Below are positions 1 through 6,076 of a stretch of 14,093 bases of DNA, in pieces (position 1 is the stretch's first letter; the number at the start of each line of letters is the position of its first letter). Under the pieces are notes generated by a model. That model saw nothing but the letters and a program-made list of their open reading frames with translations, did no database searches and had not been told where the DNA came from. Source of the stretch: Lutibacter sp. (GTDB lineage: Bacteria; Bacteroidota; Bacteroidia; Flavobacteriales; Flavobacteriaceae); the NCBI GenBank assembly GCA_021647265.1, contig JAKIVA010000058.1:1-14093 (forward strand). The letters run 5' to 3'. Made by a program: the position numbers and the translations under genes.

Positions 1-15
1 GTTTACCAACCATAT

Positions 16-53
16 CTGCAAGCTTTTTTACTAAGATACGTATTTGCTTGCAG
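16..53 (+). terminator. Hairpin, possible terminator of an upstream gene
   Basis: CTGCAAGC (16-23) and GCTTGCAG (46-53) are perfect 8-bp inverted arms with a 22-nt AT-rich loop, followed by TTTT. This fits a weak Rho-independent terminator for a plus-strand gene to the left of the window. The long loop and short T run make it uncertain, and it could instead be a protein-binding palindrome. I see no recognisable promoter between it and the gene at 129. Confidence 0.35.
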
Positions 54-128
54 TTTTAAAAACTTATTGAAAGAGTTTATCAACTGATTATCAATAATCT
101 AATTGTTTTTAAGGGATGACTAATTAAT

Positions 129-941
129 ATGGACATTAGAAGCTTAACACCAGAAGAAAAATTAGGTGAAAATTATACGAAACATGAGGTGTTTAATAAA
201 CTAGATAATTATATTAATTTTTACGAATCTCTTTCGTTTGGAATTATGAATTGGTTATCTGGAGCTACATTATCATTTATCAATATTGATACCTATGCTT
301 ACTCATCTATTCAAGGAACATTAGAATCAATAAAAATTATTTTACAGAAGGGGCGTATTAATGATTCGTATGCATTATTGAGAAAATATTTTGATGCTAC
401 TTTAATTAATGTTTACACTAATTTGTATATAAAAAACAACCATAACATAGATAACATTGTTGTAGGTAAAATTAATAATTGGGTTAAAGGAAAAGAGACG
501 ATTCCTGAATACAGAATTATTTCGAAATACATTAAAGAAGATGATAGCTTAAGTTCAATAACATTTCTTCTACAGAAAGATAATAGATATAAAGAAATTC
601 GTGATAGATGTAATGATCATACTCATTATAACTTCTATCATAATTTACTCGATAATGATAATGAAATTTATCTCAAGGATAGAGTTGAAAAATTAGATGT
701 TTTACTAAAAGATCTAAACAATATATTTGCCCAACATTTCGCTTATATTTTTACAATTAATGAGCACTATTTAATGTCTAGTGATTATTCTGATCACATG
801 GATGTTGGTATGACCCCTCCTGATGATTGTCAATACTGGGTAGCTCCTTCAATACAGAAAATATTTGATAAAGAAATAAAACTCTTAAGACCAGATATAG
901 CGGAAGTAATGAAATCAGAAACAACTATGGAATTAGAATAA
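129..941 (+). CDS. Hypothetical helical protein with a HEPN-like motif
   Basis: A 270-residue protein with no signal peptide and no clear membrane segment, so probably cytosolic. I do not recognise the family with certainty. A helix around residues 80-105 reads YALLRKYFDATLINVYTNLY, which recalls the LLR-x-x-F/Y-E/D pattern of DUF5677-like proteins. Near residue 158 the stretch RDRCNDH fits the R-x(4-6)-H pattern of HEPN ribonuclease domains, and it is followed by THYNFYHN. HEPN families often act in defence or toxin-antitoxin systems, but such a short pattern occurs by chance and no function is assigned. The ATG at 129 is preceded by an A/T-rich leader without a clear ribosome binding site. 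The gene converges on the toxin gene that ends at 967 and lies alone at the edge of an accessory region, which fits a laterally acquired gene. Confidence 0.75.
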   Translation: MDIRSLTPEEKLGENYTKHEVFNKLDNYINFYESLSFGIMNWLSGATLSFINIDTYAYSSIQGTLESIKIILQKGRINDSYALLRKYFDATLINVYTNLYIKNNHNIDNIVVGKINNWVKGKETIPEYRIISKYIKEDDSLSSITFLLQKDNRYKEIRDRCNDHTHYNFYHNLLDNDNEIYLKDRVEKLDVLLKDLNNIFAQHFAYIFTINEHYLMSSDYSDHMDVGMTPPDDCQYWVAPSIQKIFDKEIKLLRPDIAEVMKSETTMELE

Positions 942-966
942 CATTTCTAATAAAAAATCATTCAGT

Positions 967-1260
967 TTAGGATGGTTTTCCTTTTTCAGCTTTTGTACAA
1001 ACCACGTTTAAAACATAAATGATGCTTTTTTCAGCTTTATAAATTAATTTATAATCTCTTACTATAATCCTTCTGTATTCGGGAGAAATTTCATCTTGCT
1101 GAAATTGATCAATAAAAATAACGCCTTTAGAGGCGTCAATAATATCTTTGCGTACAATTTTTCTTGCAGAAGGAATTTTGGAGTATCTGTAATCTAAAAT
1201 AGCATTTAAGGCTTCTCGTGCTTGGAGGGTCCAAACAACTTTACTTACTTTTACTTTCAT
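967..1260 (-). CDS. RelE/ParE-family toxin of a type II toxin-antitoxin pair
   Basis: A 97-residue basic protein, the usual size for RelE/ParE toxins. It has the family layout: an N-terminal strand followed by an alpha hairpin (VVWTLQAREALNAILDYRY), then EYRRIIVRDYKLIYK and a final strand IIYVLNVVCTK. The run R-x-I-I-V-R-x-Y-K-x-I-Y is the conserved core of the toxin fold. Members either cut ribosome-bound mRNA (RelE) or poison DNA gyrase (ParE), and the sequence alone does not say which. The start lies 3 bases after the antitoxin stop, so the two are co-transcribed and probably translationally coupled, in the usual antitoxin-first order. The gene converges on the 129-941 gene with 25 bases between them and no obvious terminator. 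Confidence 0.85.
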   Translation of the reverse strand: MKVKVSKVVWTLQAREALNAILDYRYSKIPSARKIVRKDIIDASKGVIFIDQFQQDEISPEYRRIIVRDYKLIYKAEKSIIYVLNVVCTKAEKGKPS

Positions 1261-1263
1261 CCA

Positions 1264-1500
1264 CTATTGTTCTTTTTCAAACTCTTCTACAGAAATATAA
1301 TCTCCTTTTTCTATTTGCTTTTCAGCAACAGATAAAGCCGTCTTATATTCCTTACGAGACATTGGTAAGCCATCAGGATGAAAAGCTACAGTTTCATTTT
1401 TAAAGTAACCTTCATAAAGTGCATCAACCATACGTAAAAAACGTTCGTCTACAGTACTAATGGATTGTACCCATTTTTCTCTTAATTCTAGCGCTCCCAT
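1264..1500 (-). CDS. Antitoxin of the RelE/ParE-type pair
   Basis: A 78-residue acidic protein read directly upstream of the toxin. An N-terminal helical part starts MGALELREKWVQSIS, and a C-terminal part with GLPMSRKEYKTAL and EKGDYISVEEFEKE matches the general form of Bacteroidota antitoxins paired with RelE/ParE toxins (a GDY-x-S/T-x-E/D-E/D-F/L tail). It should bind and neutralise the toxin and repress its own promoter. An in-frame ATG at 1533 would add 11 hydrophobic residues (MYLCFYKYFII), but it lies upstream of the -7 promoter box at 1523-1530. Transcripts from that box cannot contain it, so I place the start at 1500. Confidence 0.8.
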   Translation of the reverse strand: MGALELREKWVQSISTVDERFLRMVDALYEGYFKNETVAFHPDGLPMSRKEYKTALSVAEKQIEKGDYISVEEFEKEQ

Positions 1501-1522
1501 AATAATGAAGTATTTATAGAAA

Positions 1523-1530
1523 CAAAGATA
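1523..1530 (-). promoter_or_regulatory. -7 promoter box of the toxin-antitoxin operon
   Basis: The minus strand reads TATCTTTG, a full match to the Bacteroidota -7 consensus TAnnTTTG. It ends 22 bases before the chosen antitoxin ATG at 1500, giving a short leader. I see no well-spaced TTG at -33. The box decides the antitoxin start, because the upstream ATG at 1533 falls outside the predicted transcript. Confidence 0.55.
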
Positions 1531-1591
1531 CATAAATCATTCCAATTTTAAATAATCATAAAAAATATTAGGTCACTTTTTACCATTTATT

Positions 1592-1599
1592 TAACTTTG
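1592..1599 (+). promoter_or_regulatory. -7 promoter box before the Rhs-tip gene
   Basis: TAACTTTG is a full match to TAnnTTTG and ends 10 bases before the ATG at 1610. The predicted transcript would have a leader of only a few bases. The box overlaps a small inverted repeat, CTTTG-AAA-CAAAG (1595-1607). No good -33 TTG is visible. Confidence 0.45.
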
Positions 1600-1609
1600 A
1601 AACAAAGCT

Positions 1610-2596
1610 ATGGGATGTTTAAAACTACATATCGACACTATACCAAATCTTAGGCAGATACATTCAAAAAAAGGGCAAAAGCTCTCAAAAAAGACGGGTA
1701 GTTACTATCCCTTTGGACTTGAACATAAAGGGTATAATGCTAACATAAACGGAACCCACCATAAATATATGTTTGGAGGTAAAGAATTTGATGAGAGTTT
1801 CCAATCGCTGAATACTTATGACTTTGGTGCTAGGAATTACGACCCAGCTTTAGGTAGATGGATGAACCTTGACCCATTAGCAGAACAGATGAGAAGACAT
1901 TCGCCTTATAATTATGCTTTTAATAATCCAATTTACTTCATTGACCCTGATGGAATGGCTCCTACGGATTGGATTAAAAGATTAAAAGATGGTGTAGTAA
2001 AATGGTTTGATGGTAAAGGGGATGAAGCTATAGGAATGGCTGCTAGAAAAGATGGTTTACGATTTAATCTTATGGGGCCTGTACCTAAAGATATAAAAGA
2101 TAAATATGAAAATTTAGGAGGAGACTTTTTTGGAACTAAAAGAAAAAATATATCAGAAAGTGGTCAAATTAAAGCACAACAGGAAACTTATTTAAGTGAA
2201 GTTTCACGTGATTTGGTAGATAAAGCAGGAGTTGAAGATGGTAATGCTATGGACGATAATAAAAATAGAGTTATTAATTTAACAAAGTCAAAATTACAAT
2301 CTGAATTCATGGGGATCAATAACAAAGGTGCTGTTTCTAAAAACAAAACTGGTCTGATTCCTTTTGCACAACATATTGCAAAAGGTCAAGCACAAAATAT
2401 AGTTATTGAAAAAATTTTAGGAACAATAGGTAAGGTTCTCACTAAAGCTGTTACATATTTAACTCCTACTTCAATGGCAAATCATGGAACAATGCAGCAA
2501 AGATGGAGCGCAAATGCTACTGCAACATTTAGAGAAAAAGTTAAACCAATTATAACTAAAAGAGTAATGTTTGATATTTCTACACATAAATATTGA
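1610..2596 (+). CDS. Orphan Rhs tip protein with unrecognised C-terminal (candidate toxin) domain
   Basis: A 328-residue protein made of the last part of an Rhs/YD-repeat protein. Residues 1-30 are a linker starting MGCLKL. Residues 31-115 form the Rhs-associated core, with YYPFGLEHKGYN, a KYMFGGKEFDE segment, YDFGARNYDPALGRWMNLDP (70-89) and NYAFNNPIYF. The boundary motif P-x(4)-DP-x-G is intact at 107-115. In full-length Rhs/Tc proteins this core closes the shell and the segment after DPxG is a variable toxic domain. Here residues 116-328 are that variable part, mostly helical and lysine-rich, and I recognise no nuclease, deaminase or protease motif in it. The shell repeats and any export signal are missing, so the gene is either a displaced tip (a donor for recombination with a full Rhs gene elsewhere) or a stand-alone protein. 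A promoter-like box precedes the ATG, which favours expression. The lipoprotein gene follows 19 bases downstream. Confidence 0.85.
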   Translation: MGCLKLHIDTIPNLRQIHSKKGQKLSKKTGSYYPFGLEHKGYNANINGTHHKYMFGGKEFDESFQSLNTYDFGARNYDPALGRWMNLDPLAEQMRRHSPYNYAFNNPIYFIDPDGMAPTDWIKRLKDGVVKWFDGKGDEAIGMAARKDGLRFNLMGPVPKDIKDKYENLGGDFFGTKRKNISESGQIKAQQETYLSEVSRDLVDKAGVEDGNAMDDNKNRVINLTKSKLQSEFMGINNKGAVSKNKTGLIPFAQHIAKGQAQNIVIEKILGTIGKVLTKAVTYLTPTSMANHGTMQQRWSANATATFREKVKPIITKRVMFDISTHKY

Positions 2597-2615
2597 TTAA
2601 AAAAAATCTAACAAA

Positions 2616-3179
2616 ATGAGAAAACTACTAATTTGTTTTATAATATTTGGTACTAGCTTTGGTTGTTCACCTAAATTAACCATTACCGATATAGAGAATA
2701 GGATCAATAGGGACTATACAGCATTTAATGAAGGTGATGTTGAATATTTTGTAAATAATACACCGAAGAAAAGTTTAAAGAAGTATGGTAAAGAGGGATA
2801 TAGGAAGAAACTCAAGAAAATATATAATGAGAAGAGCGATTATCCTTTGGAATTTAGTGAAATTGGTGATTTACATGTTCAGGATAGAAAAAAATGTAAT
2901 TCTTCTTACTATTATAAGGTTAAATATATTGTAGATAAAACTAAAATGACTCCTTATATGGATTCTACTGCCTTAATGTTAAATTATAAAGATTATGGTA
3001 AACAGAATGTATCTTTTAATACAAATTCTAAATTTTTACAAATAAGACAATTTATGTCAAAAGTATTAGTATTTGATAAAGATAGGAGATGGAAGTTACT
3101 TGGATATGAAAAATATAATATACAAAGTCTTAATGATAATTATGGTATAGGTTTTTATGAATGCATCCAAAAGAAATAA
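2616..3179 (+). CDS. Small lipoprotein downstream of the Rhs tip, possible immunity partner
   Basis: A 187-residue protein with a lipoprotein signal: MRKLL, a hydrophobic stretch, then SFGC with the lipidated cysteine at 17. It should be anchored in the periplasm or outer membrane. The mature part starts DIENRINRDYTAFNEGDVEYF and ends with an aromatic DRRWKLLGYEKY strand. That arrangement (helix with a G-D turn, then strands ending in W-K-L-L-G) is reminiscent of NTF2-like/SnoaL-like folds, but I cannot assign a family. The gene lies 19 bases after the Rhs tip with no terminator between them and ends at a strong terminator, so the two form one unit. Toxin genes of the Rhs class are commonly followed by an immunity gene, which makes this the obvious candidate. 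A periplasmic location would suit a toxin acting there. It could equally be an unrelated lipoprotein. Confidence 0.8.
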   Translation: MRKLLICFIIFGTSFGCSPKLTITDIENRINRDYTAFNEGDVEYFVNNTPKKSLKKYGKEGYRKKLKKIYNEKSDYPLEFSEIGDLHVQDRKKCNSSYYYKVKYIVDKTKMTPYMDSTALMLNYKDYGKQNVSFNTNSKFLQIRQFMSKVLVFDKDRRWKLLGYEKYNIQSLNDNYGIGFYECIQKK

Positions 3180-3191
3180 GTAACCCGATTG

Positions 3192-3210
3192 CGCGGATTT
3201 GTAATCCGTG
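3192..3210 (+). repeat. Solo REP-like hairpin with TGT loop
   Basis: CGCGGATT-TGT-AATCCGTG forms an 8-bp stem with one G·T wobble and a TGT loop. It shares architecture with the hairpins around the transposase gene at 3713: the same outer CGC/GTG pair with the wobble in the same place and the same TGT loop, but a different inner stem (GGATT against ACGAT). It lies just after the lipoprotein stop codon and is flanked by two copies of AGTAAC (3179-3184 and 3211-3216), which may be a target duplication or chance. Confidence 0.6.
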
Positions 3211-3235
3211 AGTAACTTAACAATAAATATAAACC

Positions 3236-3272
3236 AAAGCCACTTTCTATTAAAAAAGGAGGTGGTTTTTTT
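3236..3272 (+). terminator. Rho-independent terminator of the Rhs tip-lipoprotein unit
   Basis: AAAGCCAC (3236-3243) pairs with GTGGTTTT (3262-3269), including one G·T pair. The stem continues inward as TTTCT/AGGAG with wobbles, and seven T residues follow GTGG (3266-3272). The T run touches the stop codon of the convergent regulator gene. The A-rich left flank could also make it work on the minus strand. Confidence 0.7.
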
Positions 3273-3606
3273 ACATAGCACTAATTTTAGAAGCCTTGAT
3301 AAAATGGTCAACCGTAGTTAAAAGACACTCTTTGTCTTTATCTTCAAGGTTAGAAATATCCTGAAATCTTTGTAGCATTTTAGGATCTTTAAATAAATCT
3401 GCATTATCATTTTCTCCAAGTAAATAACCAACAGTAGTCTCTAAAATCTTCGCTAATTTTTTAGCAGCTTCAATAGAAGGTATCATCTCATCACGCTCGT
3501 ACTTACCAATAGTGGTATGAGACGTATTAAAAATCTTCGCTAACTCTTTTTGAGATAGGTTTTTCACTTTTCTACATTCTGTCAATTTTTTACCAAATGA
3601 GCTCAT
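3271..3606 (-). CDS. Xre-family helix-turn-helix transcriptional regulator
   Basis: A 111-residue protein. Residues 5-62 are a Cro/C1-type helix-turn-helix: FGKKLTECRKVKNLSQKELA, then the recognition region FNTSHTTIGKYERDEMIPS and the closing AKKLAKILETTVGYLLGE. The C-terminal part (DPKMLQRFQDISNLEDKDKE, then a helix ending FIKASKISAM) is the short tail seen in many stand-alone Bacteroidota regulators of this type and may serve dimerisation. It binds DNA in the cytosol; its targets are unknown. It is divergent from the transposase gene at 3713, with a REP hairpin and a small palindrome (3623-3634) in the gap. Autoregulation through that palindrome is possible. It is not paired with an obvious toxin gene. 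Confidence 0.88.
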   Translation of the reverse strand: MSSFGKKLTECRKVKNLSQKELAKIFNTSHTTIGKYERDEMIPSIEAAKKLAKILETTVGYLLGENDNADLFKDPKMLQRFQDISNLEDKDKECLLTTVDHFIKASKISAM

Positions 3607-3622
3607 AGATATATATTATTAT

Positions 3623-3634
3623 GTGTCGATACAC
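3623..3634. promoter_or_regulatory. Small palindrome upstream of the Xre gene, possible operator
   Basis: GTGT-CGAT-ACAC has 4-bp inverted arms around a 4-base centre and lies 17 bases upstream of the regulator start. Xre-type proteins often bind such short dyads over their own promoter. It is short enough to be chance, and no TAnnTTTG box is visible on the minus strand here. Confidence 0.25.
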
Positions 3635-3645
3635 TTATTATCCCC

Positions 3646-3671
3646 GCTCCCGCACGATTGTATCGTGTGGT
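3646..3671 (-). repeat. Left REP hairpin of the RAYT unit
   Basis: This 26-bp sequence is the exact reverse complement of 4283-4308. Within it, CCGCACGAT-TGT-ATCGTGTGG folds into a 9-bp stem with a single G·T wobble and a TGT loop. The outer end carries GCTCC (GGAGC on the minus strand), which may be the guide sequence beside the hairpin that these transposases recognise. Confidence 0.8.
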
Positions 3672-3712
3672 AAATGTAAATTACTTAAATTAAAAAACAG
3701 TATTTTTATCTT

Positions 3713-4276
3713 ATGAGTCGGAATTACAAATTTCACAATCCAGAAGGATTATATTTTGTCAGTTTTGCAGTAGTATATTGGTTAGACGTTTTTACTAGAA
3801 ATGTGTATAAAAACATTTTAATTGAGAGTCTAAAATATTGTCAGCAACAAAAAGGAATGGAAATAATTGCTTGGTGTATTATGACAAACCACGTACATTT
3901 AATTTTTAGAAGTATTAATGGAGAAAAACCAGAACTATTACTGGGAGATTTTAAACGGTTTACAAGTAAAACTATTGTAAAGGAAATTGAAGAAAACACA
4001 AATGAAAGTAGGAAAGAATTTCTGCTAGATAAATTTAAGAAAGCTGCAAATAAATCATCAAATGTTAAAAAGTATCAATTTTGGAGGCATGATAATAAAC
4101 CAATTGAATTGTGGAGTAATAATGTAATTAAAGAGAAAGTTAATTATATTCATCAAAACCCTGTTAAAGAAGGTTTAGTGTTTAAAGCTGAAAGTTATAT
4201 TTACAGCAGTGCTATAGATTATGCTGGTGAAAAAGGATTATTGGAAAATATTGTAGTATTTAGAAACTTTAACTAG
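3713..4276 (+). CDS. REP-associated tyrosine transposase (RAYT, Y1/IS200-like HUH fold)
   Basis: A 187-residue single-strand DNA transposase. It has the HUH metal site at 60-62 in WCIMTNHVHLIF and the catalytic tyrosine at 145 in VNYIHQNPVKEGLV. Other RAYT landmarks are FKRFTSK (80-86), FWRHDNKPIEL (123-133) and YIYSSA (162-167). The length is typical and no key residue is lost, so it looks intact. RAYTs nick and join single-stranded REP hairpins through a 5'-phosphotyrosine bond. They are usually single-copy domesticated genes that spread REPs rather than themselves. The perfect hairpins on both sides of the gene are the expected substrates. The start at 3713 has an A/T-rich leader with no clear promoter box; the left REP lies only 41 bases upstream and could influence expression. 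Confidence 0.92.
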   Translation: MSRNYKFHNPEGLYFVSFAVVYWLDVFTRNVYKNILIESLKYCQQQKGMEIIAWCIMTNHVHLIFRSINGEKPELLLGDFKRFTSKTIVKEIEENTNESRKEFLLDKFKKAANKSSNVKKYQFWRHDNKPIELWSNNVIKEKVNYIHQNPVKEGLVFKAESYIYSSAIDYAGEKGLLENIVVFRNFN

Positions 4277-4282
4277 AATAGA

Positions 4283-4308
4283 ACCACACGATACAATCGT
4301 GCGGGAGC
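4283..4308 (+). repeat. Right REP hairpin of the RAYT unit
   Basis: Exact inverted copy of 3646-3671, starting 6 bases after the transposase stop. It contains CCACACGAT-ACA-ATCGTGCGG, a 9-bp stem read from the opposite strand of the left copy. It could also slow or end transcription of the transposase gene, although no T run follows. Confidence 0.8.
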
Positions 4309-4384
4309 TAGATTATTGAGCAGGTTTTAAAAGTTCAAGGAAAATGGAATGGACAATTTGATACTAAATACAATTAGCTAAAAC

Positions 4385-5026
4385 TTAATTCTTTTTCTTT
4401 AACAATGGTACAAACCTAAAATTACCTAATTCCTGTTTCTCAAAATCTTTAACACCCGTTCTAACAAATAAAGTCATTATTTGAGTTTCCTCTCCAACAG
4501 GAATTACCAGCCTACCTCCTATTTTTAATTGCGCTAATAATGCTTTTGGAACAAAAGGAGCTCCGGCAGTTACTACAATTCCATCAAAAGGAGCATTTTC
4601 AGGTAAACCTTTATAACCATCACCAAAAATTATTTTTTTGGGTTTATATCCTATTTTAGGTAAGAACAACTTTGTTTTTTTAAATAATTCATTCTGTCTT
4701 TCAATTGTAAACACTTTTGCTCCCATTTCAAGCAGTATAGCTGTTTGATATCCAGACCCTGTACCTATTTCCAAAATAGTTTGATTTGGTTTTACCTCTA
4801 GTAATTCCGTCTGAAAAGCTACGGTATAAGGTTGAGATATTGTTTGGTTAGCAGCTATAGGAAATGGTTTGTCTTGATAAGCAAAATGAACAAAACCAGA
4901 ATCCATAAACAAATGACGAGGAACGTTGGAAATTGCATTCAATACATTTTTATCAACAATACCTTTCTCTTCAATTATTTTTACCAATTGATTTCTAAGC
5001 CCTTTATGTTTGTTTGTATCTTCCAC
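4385..5026 (-). CDS. pcm: Protein-L-isoaspartate O-methyltransferase
   Basis: A 213-residue cytosolic enzyme that transfers a methyl group from S-adenosylmethionine to the alpha-carboxyl of L-isoaspartyl residues, starting repair of aged proteins. The family signature QTISQPY at 61-67 binds the isoaspartyl substrate. The SAM-binding Rossmann motifs follow in order: LEIGTGSGY (85-93), VFTIER (105-110), GDGYKG (135-140), DGIVVTAGAP (148-157) and GGRLVIPVG (170-178). The length matches bacterial Pcm. The gene is divergent from the oxidoreductase at 5110 with 83 bases between them, and it faces the RAYT unit tail to tail, marking the change from accessory to housekeeping genes. Confidence 0.95.
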   Translation of the reverse strand: MEDTNKHKGLRNQLVKIIEEKGIVDKNVLNAISNVPRHLFMDSGFVHFAYQDKPFPIAANQTISQPYTVAFQTELLEVKPNQTILEIGTGSGYQTAILLEMGAKVFTIERQNELFKKTKLFLPKIGYKPKKIIFGDGYKGLPENAPFDGIVVTAGAPFVPKALLAQLKIGGRLVIPVGEETQIMTLFVRTGVKDFEKQELGNFRFVPLLKKKN

Positions 5027-5078
5027 TAATTAATCAAATTTGAATTCATAAAAATAGTAATAAATGCCTAAAGATTCT

Positions 5079-5086
5079 TACTTTTG
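5079..5086 (+). promoter_or_regulatory. -7 promoter box of the oxidoreductase operon
   Basis: TACTTTTG matches TAnnTTTG and lies 23 bases before the start codon at 5110, a normal leader for this phylum. No clear -33 TTG at the expected distance. Confidence 0.5.
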
Positions 5087-5109
5087 TTTATCTAAAAATA
5101 AATATTCTT

Positions 5110-6072
5110 ATGATGCTTAAAGTAGGTGTTTTAGGTGCAGGTCATCTTGGTAAAATTCATTTAAAATTATTAAATCAATCTAATAAATACAATCTCATAG
5201 GCTTTTATGATCCCATTAAAGAAAATGCTAAAAAAGTTGAAAAAGAGTTTGGTTATAAATCATTTGAAACTGTTAAAGAGTTAATTGATGCTGTTGATGT
5301 TGTTGATATTGTAACTCCTACCCTTTCACATTTTGATTGTGCTAAAGAGGCTATTGAAAAAGGAAAACATATCTTTATTGAAAAGCCCATTACAAAAACT
5401 GTTGAAGAAGCAAACATTTTGGTAGCACTCTCAAAATTACATAATGTTAAAGGGCAAGTTGGACATGTAGAACGATTTAATCCGGCTTTTACTGCCGTAA
5501 AAAAATCAATACATAAACCTATGTTTATAGAAGCTCACAGACTGGCTGAATTTAACCCAAGGGGTACTGACGTTCCTGTAGTGTTAGATTTAATGATTCA
5601 TGATATTGATATTATTTTAAGTGTTGTTAATTCGGAAGTATCACATATAAGTGCAAGTGGAGTTTCAGTAATTAGTGATACACCTGATATTGCAAATGCT
5701 CGTATTGAATTTAAAAATGGTTGTGTTGCAAATTTAACAGCTAGCAGAATTTCACTAAAAAATATGCGTAAAACACGTTTTTTTCAACGTGATGCATACA
5801 TAGCAGTTGATTTTTTTGAAAAAGCAACTGAAGTTGTTAAAATGAAAGATGCACCCGAAAAACCAGGAGATTTTGATATGATTTTACAAAATGCAGAAGG
5901 AATCAAAAAACAAATCTATTTTGAAAATCCAACAGTTGAAAACAACAATGCCATTTTAGATGAGTTAGAAACATTTGCCGAAGCCATAAACAATAATACA
6001 ACTCCTATTGTAACGCTGGAACAAGGCACAGAAGCCCTACGAGTTGCTCAAATGATTATAAACGATTTCTAA
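5110..6072 (+). CDS. Gfo/Idh/MocA-family NAD(P)-dependent oxidoreductase
   Basis: A 320-residue cytosolic dehydrogenase. The N-terminal Rossmann domain begins LKVGVLGAGHLGKIH with the GxGxxG-type nucleotide loop at 9-14. The family's catalytic lysine is in EKPI (91-94). The C-terminal substrate domain contains GHVERFNP (118-125) and the HDID motif (164-167), whose histidine usually acts in catalysis. Family members oxidise or reduce sugars, inositols or related compounds; the substrate cannot be told from the sequence. Two ATG codons stand side by side (5110 and 5113) and either may start translation. The PhzF-like gene follows only 4 bases after the stop, so the two form an operon under the promoter box at 5079. 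Confidence 0.92.
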   Translation: MMLKVGVLGAGHLGKIHLKLLNQSNKYNLIGFYDPIKENAKKVEKEFGYKSFETVKELIDAVDVVDIVTPTLSHFDCAKEAIEKGKHIFIEKPITKTVEEANILVALSKLHNVKGQVGHVERFNPAFTAVKKSIHKPMFIEAHRLAEFNPRGTDVPVVLDLMIHDIDIILSVVNSEVSHISASGVSVISDTPDIANARIEFKNGCVANLTASRISLKNMRKTRFFQRDAYIAVDFFEKATEVVKMKDAPEKPGDFDMILQNAEGIKKQIYFENPTVENNNAILDELETFAEAINNNTTPIVTLEQGTEALRVAQMIINDF

Positions 6073-6076
6073 TAAT

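Larger units (their letters stand above)
3646..4308 (+). mobile_element. RAYT/REP unit (REPtron-like element)
   Basis: A 663-bp unit made of a REP-associated tyrosine transposase gene enclosed by two perfect inverted 26-bp REP hairpins, the classic arrangement in which a RAYT sits among the REP sequences it acts on. Beyond 3646 and 4308 the two flanks stop matching each other, so these are the ends of the shared sequence. I find no convincing target-site duplication. Confidence 0.75.

Noticed and set aside
3096..3311. 71-codon minus-strand frame over the lipoprotein end and regulator end
   Set aside because: It runs antisense to two better-supported genes and through the terminator, and its hydrophobic content comes from AT-rich antisense codons.
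3192..4308. CRISPR-like reading of the repeated hairpins
   Set aside because: Only three short hairpins at irregular distances in mixed orientation with a gene between them, and no spacers of uniform length.
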